Assembly (NCBI GenBank): GCA_900770335.1
Contig: CAAGKD010000149.1
Coordinates: forward strand, 1 to 9,560
DNA: 9,560 nt
Direction: 5' to 3'
Origin: an uncultured Sutterella sp.
GTDB lineage: Bacteria; Pseudomonadota; Gammaproteobacteria; Burkholderiales; Burkholderiaceae_F
Shown here: in pieces, positions 6,316-9,560 of the stretch
How the letters are laid out: each line of letters starts with the position of its first letter
Numbering within the stretch: position 1 is the stretch's first letter
The notes under the pieces: model-generated
Database searches by the model: none
Seen by the model: only the letters and a program-made list of their open reading frames with translations
Told to the model about the DNA's origin: nothing
Made by a program: the position numbers and the translations under genes

Positions 6316-6345
6316 TTCGGGCCCATGGGGCCGCCTTCGTATAAT
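6316..6345 (+). promoter_or_regulatory. Candidate promoter of the lipoprotein-uvrC-pgsA unit
   Basis: An exact sigma-70 -10 hexamer, TATAAT, lies at 6340-6345 in otherwise very GC-rich sequence. The best -35 at a sensible distance is TTCGGG (6316-6321, 18-base spacer), which is weak, and there is no extended -10 TG. Transcription would start near 6352, giving a leader of about 90 bases before the ATG at 6445. A weak -35 may mean that an activator is used or that expression is modest. Confidence 0.45.
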
Positions 6346-6444
6346 TCCGGGCGGCCGGCGCGCATCCCGGAGACGGAAAGCCTCTCCCCGCGAGCGCGCG
6401 AAGCCCTTTTTCAAGAACAGAACTCTTTCCCGAGGCAAACCTCC

Positions 6445-6843
6445 ATGCAGCTCCATCGCCTTCAGCTCCCCGCGCTCGCGGCCGCGGCCGCCGCACTTCT
6501 TCTCGCGGGCTGCGCGTCCGTCGCCGACATGCCGAGCGAGGAGCACTCGAACCACTCGGGCCGGAAGATGGACATCGTCCCGGTCGTTGGCTCGATCTGG
6601 CGCGCCACGGGCGAGAACCCCTCGGGGCAGTCCGCCCCCCGCACGGCCGACTGGGTCTACGAGCGCGCGCAGCGCTTCTGCCACGACCGCGGCGCGGGCA
6701 TGATGCCCCTCAAGGGCTCGGGCGACGAGACGAAGGCCTGGCTCGAGTTCCGCTGCTCGGCGCCCGAGAAGGTCAACGTCGAGTACCAGCCGATCAAGCT
6801 GCACTTCGACGACCTCCTCGAGGACGATAAGAAGCGGAATTGA
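6445..6843 (+). CDS. Small outer-membrane-type lipoprotein of unknown function
   Basis: A 132-residue putative lipoprotein that I do not recognise as a named family. The N-terminus has a short positive region, an Ala/Leu hydrophobic stretch (about 8-21) and a lipobox LAGC with C23 as the lipidation site. The next residues, A24 and S25, are not an inner-membrane retention signal, so outer-membrane localisation is likely. The mature part is about 110 residues, has a segment VPVVGSIWRATGENPSGQSA (about 45-64), and carries two cysteines, C79 and C104, that could form a disulfide in the periplasm. I chose the ATG at 6445 because it follows GAGG by nine bases and gives a proper signal peptide; the frame is open upstream but does not give one. 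It lies directly before uvrC and probably shares its promoter. Confidence 0.8.
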   Translation: MQLHRLQLPALAAAAAALLLAGCASVADMPSEEHSNHSGRKMDIVPVVGSIWRATGENPSGQSAPRTADWVYERAQRFCHDRGAGMMPLKGSGDETKAWLEFRCSAPEKVNVEYQPIKLHFDDLLEDDKKRN

Positions 6844-6872
6844 CCGGCCGACCGGCCCGAAGGCTCAAGCGA

Positions 6873-8948
6873 ATGACCGGATCCGACGCAAGGCAGGAGC
6901 CCTCGGGCCCCGCTCCATGGGAGGACGCGGGCGAATCGAGCGAGGCGGCGCGCGCCGCCAAGCCCGCCCGCGCGGCTCAATCGCCCGAACAGTCCGCCCC
7001 GCCCGAGCCCCCGGCCGCCCCGGACGTCCCCTTCGACGCCGCGGCCGAGGTGAGGACGCTCCCGCACCTGCCGGGCTGCTACCGGTACTTCGCCGCGGAC
7101 GGAACGTGCCTCTACGTCGGCAAGGCCCGGGACCTCAGGAACCGCGTCTCTTCGTACTTCCGCCGGACGGGCCTCTCGCCGCGCATCGCCCTGATGGTGA
7201 GCAAGATCGCGCGGCTTGAGACGACGGTGACGCGCTCGGAGGCCGAGGCGCTCCTTCTTGAGAACAACCTCATCAAGGCGCTCGGCCCGCGCTACAACAT
7301 CCGCCTGCGCGACGACGCGAGCTACCCCTACATCCGCATCGGCTCGGGAGACTTCCCGCGGCTCTCCTACTACCGCGGCGGCGTCGACCGCAGAAGCCGC
7401 TACTTCGGCCCCTACCCGAGCTCGGGCGCGGCGCGCGCGTCGATCGAGATGATCCAGAAGGCGTTTATGCTGCGCACCTGCGAGGACTCGTCCTTCGGGA
7501 ACCGCACGCGCCCGTGCCTGCTCGGGCAGATCGGCCGGTGCTCGGCGCCCTGCTGCGGCCGGATCACGAAGGACGACTACGCGCGGGACTGCGACCGCGC
7601 GGCGGACTTCCTTCTCGGAAAGTCGAGCGAGGTGCTCGACGAGCTCGAAAAGCGCATGTGGGCCGCGAGCGAGGCCTGGGAGTTTGAAGAGGCCGCGCGT
7701 CTGCGCGACCGCATCGCCGCGCTCTCGCAGATCCGCGGCAGCCAGGCCGTCGAGACGACGGGCGCAGACACGGACGCCGACGTCATCGCCGTCGCCTCGG
7801 CCGAGGACGCCTTCGCGATCAACCTCGCCATGGTGCGGGGCGGCAGGCACCTCGGGGACCGCGCGATCTTCCCCAAGTCCCCCGCCCGCGAGAACGGCGC
7901 CGCCCCCACGCGCGCCGAGGTGATCGAGGCCTTCGCGGGACAGCACTACGCGGCGCTTCCCGTTCCGAGGCTGCTCATCCTCGAGCCCGCTCCCGAGGAT
8001 CCGGAGCTTCCCGAGCGGCTTTCAAACCTCCTCACCGAGCTCGCCGGCCGGCGCGTTCCGGTCGTGACGGAGCCCCAGGAGAACCGCAGGCGATGGCTCG
8101 AGATGTGCGCCCAAGGGGCGCGAATCGCCCTCGCGCGGCATCTGCAGCAGTCGGGCACGCAGCTCGCGCGCCTGAAGGACCTCCTCGGCCTGCTCGGCCC
8201 CGCGTTCGAGCCCGCCTCGGGCGAGCCCATGGACTTCTCGGCCGAGTGCTTCGACATCTCGCACACGCAGGGCGAGGCGACGCAGGCCTCCTGCGTGGTC
8301 TTTCGCGAGGGGCGCATGCAGAGCGCCCTCTACCGGCGCTTCAACATCACCGGCATCGAGCCCGGGGACGACTACGCCGCCATGCGCCAGGCCCTGAGCC
8401 GCCGGTACGCCCCGGTCGCGCGCGGCGAGGCGGAGCTGCCGACCCTCGTGCTCATCGACGGCGGCCGCGGACAGGTCGAGATGGCTCGCCAGGTCTTCGA
8501 CGAGCTCGGGCTCGACCCCTCCCCGATCGTGGGCATCGCAAAGGGCGAGGGGCGCAAGACGGGCCTTGAGACGCTGGTCTTCCCCGTGATCGAGGGCGAG
8601 CGGCGCGATCCGATCACGCCGGGCCTGATGTCCCCGGCCCTCATGCTCACGGCCGAGATCCGCGACGAGGCGCACCGCTTCGCCATCACCGGCATGCGCG
8701 CGAAGCGCGCCCGGGCGCGGAGCGCCTCGCGCATCGAGGATCTCGAGGGCGTGGGCCCGAAGCGCCGCGCTAAACTCCTCGCGCACTTCGGAGGCGTGAA
8801 GCAGTTGAAAAACGCCTCGGCAGAGGACATCATGCAGGTGCCCGGGATTTCACGGACCCTCGCCGAGCGCCTCTACGCGCAGCTCCACGAAGCGCCGCCC
8901 GCCCAAGCCCGGGCCGACGACAACAAAGATCCTTTCCTTCCCTCATGA
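6873..8948 (+). CDS. uvrC: UvrC, excinuclease ABC subunit C
   Basis: UvrC is the nuclease of nucleotide excision repair that cuts on both sides of a lesion marked by UvrA/UvrB. With the chosen ATG it has 691 residues. In order: a GIY-YIG domain for the 3' cut (LPHLPGCYRYF about 63-73, LYVGKARDLRNR 80-91, SEAEALLLENN about 122-132); a four-cysteine cluster C203/C215/C223/C227 of the type that holds an iron-sulfur cluster; a UVR motif that binds UvrB (about 252-286, EFEEAARLRDRI); an RNase H-like domain for the 5' cut with D461 in ECFDISHT, D529 in LIDGGRGQ and H601 in DEAHRFA; and a tandem helix-hairpin-helix (about 620-672). The ATG at 6873 has GAAGG upstream. A TTG at 6840 overlapping the lipoprotein stop would add 11 residues. 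Either way there is a low-complexity Ala/Pro/Glu N-terminal tail of more than 50 residues before the conserved domain. Confidence 0.96.
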   Translation: MTGSDARQEPSGPAPWEDAGESSEAARAAKPARAAQSPEQSAPPEPPAAPDVPFDAAAEVRTLPHLPGCYRYFAADGTCLYVGKARDLRNRVSSYFRRTGLSPRIALMVSKIARLETTVTRSEAEALLLENNLIKALGPRYNIRLRDDASYPYIRIGSGDFPRLSYYRGGVDRRSRYFGPYPSSGAARASIEMIQKAFMLRTCEDSSFGNRTRPCLLGQIGRCSAPCCGRITKDDYARDCDRAADFLLGKSSEVLDELEKRMWAASEAWEFEEAARLRDRIAALSQIRGSQAVETTGADTDADVIAVASAEDAFAINLAMVRGGRHLGDRAIFPKSPARENGAAPTRAEVIEAFAGQHYAALPVPRLLILEPAPEDPELPERLSNLLTELAGRRVPVVTEPQENRRRWLEMCAQGARIALARHLQQSGTQLARLKDLLGLLGPAFEPASGEPMDFSAECFDISHTQGEATQASCVVFREGRMQSALYRRFNITGIEPGDDYAAMRQALSRRYAPVARGEAELPTLVLIDGGRGQVEMARQVFDELGLDPSPIVGIAKGEGRKTGLETLVFPVIEGERRDPITPGLMSPALMLTAEIRDEAHRFAITGMRAKRARARSASRIEDLEGVGPKRRAKLLAHFGGVKQLKNASAEDIMQVPGISRTLAERLYAQLHEAPPAQARADDNKDPFLPS

Positions 8949-9560
8949 AGCTCAAGCCGCCCTTCAAGCTGAACGTCCCGATGGTGCTCACCTGGATCCG
9001 CATCGCGCTCATCCCCGTGGTCATCGGCATCTTCTATCTTCCCGACGAGATCTTCCCGCTGCACTGGCAGAACGTGATCGCCGCAGTCGTCTTCATCGTC
9101 GCCGCCGTGACGGACGCCCTTGACGGGTACCTCGCCCGGCGCTACGACGGGTGGGCCACGCGCATGGGGGCGTTCCTCGACCCGATCGCCGACAAGCTTC
9201 TCGTCGCCGCGGCGCTCGTGGCCCTGGTCGGCCTCGACCGCTGCGACATGGCGATCGCGATGATCATCATCGGCCGCGAGATCACCGTGACGGGCATCCG
9301 CGAGTGGATGGCCAAGATCGGCGAGTCCGGCCGCGTCAAGGTCAACTGGTTCGGCAAGATCAAGACGATCTGCCAGATGTCGGCAATTCCGTGCCTGCTC
9401 TGGTGCGATCCGCTCTTCGGCATTCCGCTCCGGACGGTCGGCTCCTGGCTCATCCTCCTCGCAGCGATCCTGACGATCTACTCGATGTACGTGTACCTGC
9501 GCGCCGCCGCGCCCTTCTTCGAGGAGGCGCGCGCCGCCCGCGCCGCGCTGCGCCTCGCAC
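8945..9560 (+). CDS. pgsA: PgsA, CDP-diacylglycerol-glycerol-3-phosphate 3-phosphatidyltransferase (partial, 3' end beyond window)
   Basis: PgsA is an inner-membrane enzyme that joins CDP-diacylglycerol and sn-glycerol-3-phosphate to phosphatidylglycerol phosphate, the committed step to phosphatidylglycerol and cardiolipin. The CDP-alcohol phosphotransferase motif is complete: D57-A-L-D60-G-Y-L-A-R, then G75-x3-D79-x3-D83. The N-terminus NVPMVLTWIRIALIP (about 10-24) and the IIGREITVTGIREW region (about 108-121) are typical of PgsA rather than of phosphatidylserine or choline synthases. Several membrane spans are evident. The ATG overlaps the uvrC stop as ATGA; the region before it has no clear ribosome-binding site, so coupling to uvrC is likely. 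The uvrC-pgsA pairing is widespread in proteobacteria. At 205 codons and still open, it is longer than many PgsA proteins, with an Ala/Arg-rich C-terminal tail. Confidence 0.95.
   Translation, partial: MKLKPPFKLNVPMVLTWIRIALIPVVIGIFYLPDEIFPLHWQNVIAAVVFIVAAVTDALDGYLARRYDGWATRMGAFLDPIADKLLVAAALVALVGLDRCDMAIAMIIIGREITVTGIREWMAKIGESGRVKVNWFGKIKTICQMSAIPCLLWCDPLFGIPLRTVGSWLILLAAILTIYSMYVYLRAAAPFFEEARAARAALRLA

Larger units (their letters stand above)
6008..6444. other. Divergent intergenic region between ccmA and the lipoprotein-uvrC-pgsA genes
   Basis: A 437-bp region between genes pointing away from each other, so it should hold the promoters of both units. It consists of a GC-rich leader next to ccmA (6008-6120), an AT-rich island (about 6121-6210) that stands out in this GC-rich DNA, a GC-rich part with three small perfect inverted repeats (6216-6230, 6255-6270, 6274-6286), and a proximal part with a TATAAT box and the lipoprotein ribosome-binding site. 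I see no convincing gene in it. I looked for an FNR-type TTGAT-N4-ATCAA site in the AT-rich part and found none. Confidence 0.7.

Noticed and set aside
6657..7946. Minus-strand open frame of 429 codons opposite uvrC
   Set aside because: Antisense to the conserved GIY-YIG and cysteine-cluster region of UvrC; Arg/Ala/Gly-rich and without family motifs.
8949..9560. tRNA genes near pgsA
   Set aside because: tRNA genes often follow pgsA in this group, but the pgsA frame is still open at the window end and I see no tRNA-like sequence inside the window.

Overview
The window is a GC-rich (about two-thirds G+C by eye), densely coded stretch of a Gram-negative proteobacterial chromosome. The UvrC sequence has segments I recall from Burkholderiales (for example FAITGMRAKRAR and GIEPGDDYAAMRQ), and the uvrC-pgsA order is common there. 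A high-GC member of the Betaproteobacteria, possibly from the Sutterella neighbourhood, is my best guess. That placement comes from memory of family sequences, not from a search.

The left two thirds (1-6007, minus strand) is a complete-looking System I cytochrome c maturation operon in the canonical order ccmA-B-C-D-E-F-G-H. Only ccmH is cut by the window edge. CcmA (ATPase) and CcmB (permease) work with CcmC and CcmD to load heme onto the heme chaperone CcmE and release it. CcmF, with CcmH and the thioredoxin-like CcmG, reduces the apocytochrome CXXCH cysteines and attaches the heme in the periplasm. The key heme ligands and cysteines are present in every component. Most genes are tightly spaced, with two 4-base stop/start overlaps (ccmC/ccmD and ccmG/ccmH). 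The exceptions are the gaps on either side of ccmE (73 and 261 bp), which carry strong GC-rich inverted repeats.

Positions 6008-6444 form a divergent intergenic region. An AT-rich island at about 6121-6210 has candidate promoter elements on both strands, three small hairpins follow it, and an exact TATAAT box lies at 6340-6345.

The right third (6445-9560, plus strand) holds a small lipoprotein of unknown function, the excinuclease subunit gene uvrC, and pgsA, which is truncated by the window end. These genes are tightly packed, with an ATGA overlap between uvrC and pgsA, and are probably co-transcribed.

I found no mobile element, CRISPR array, tRNA, rRNA or clear intrinsic terminator. The protein-coding content is mostly conventional. 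The less ordinary parts are the structured spacers around ccmE, the divergent control region, the unrecognised lipoprotein and the N-terminal tail of UvrC.
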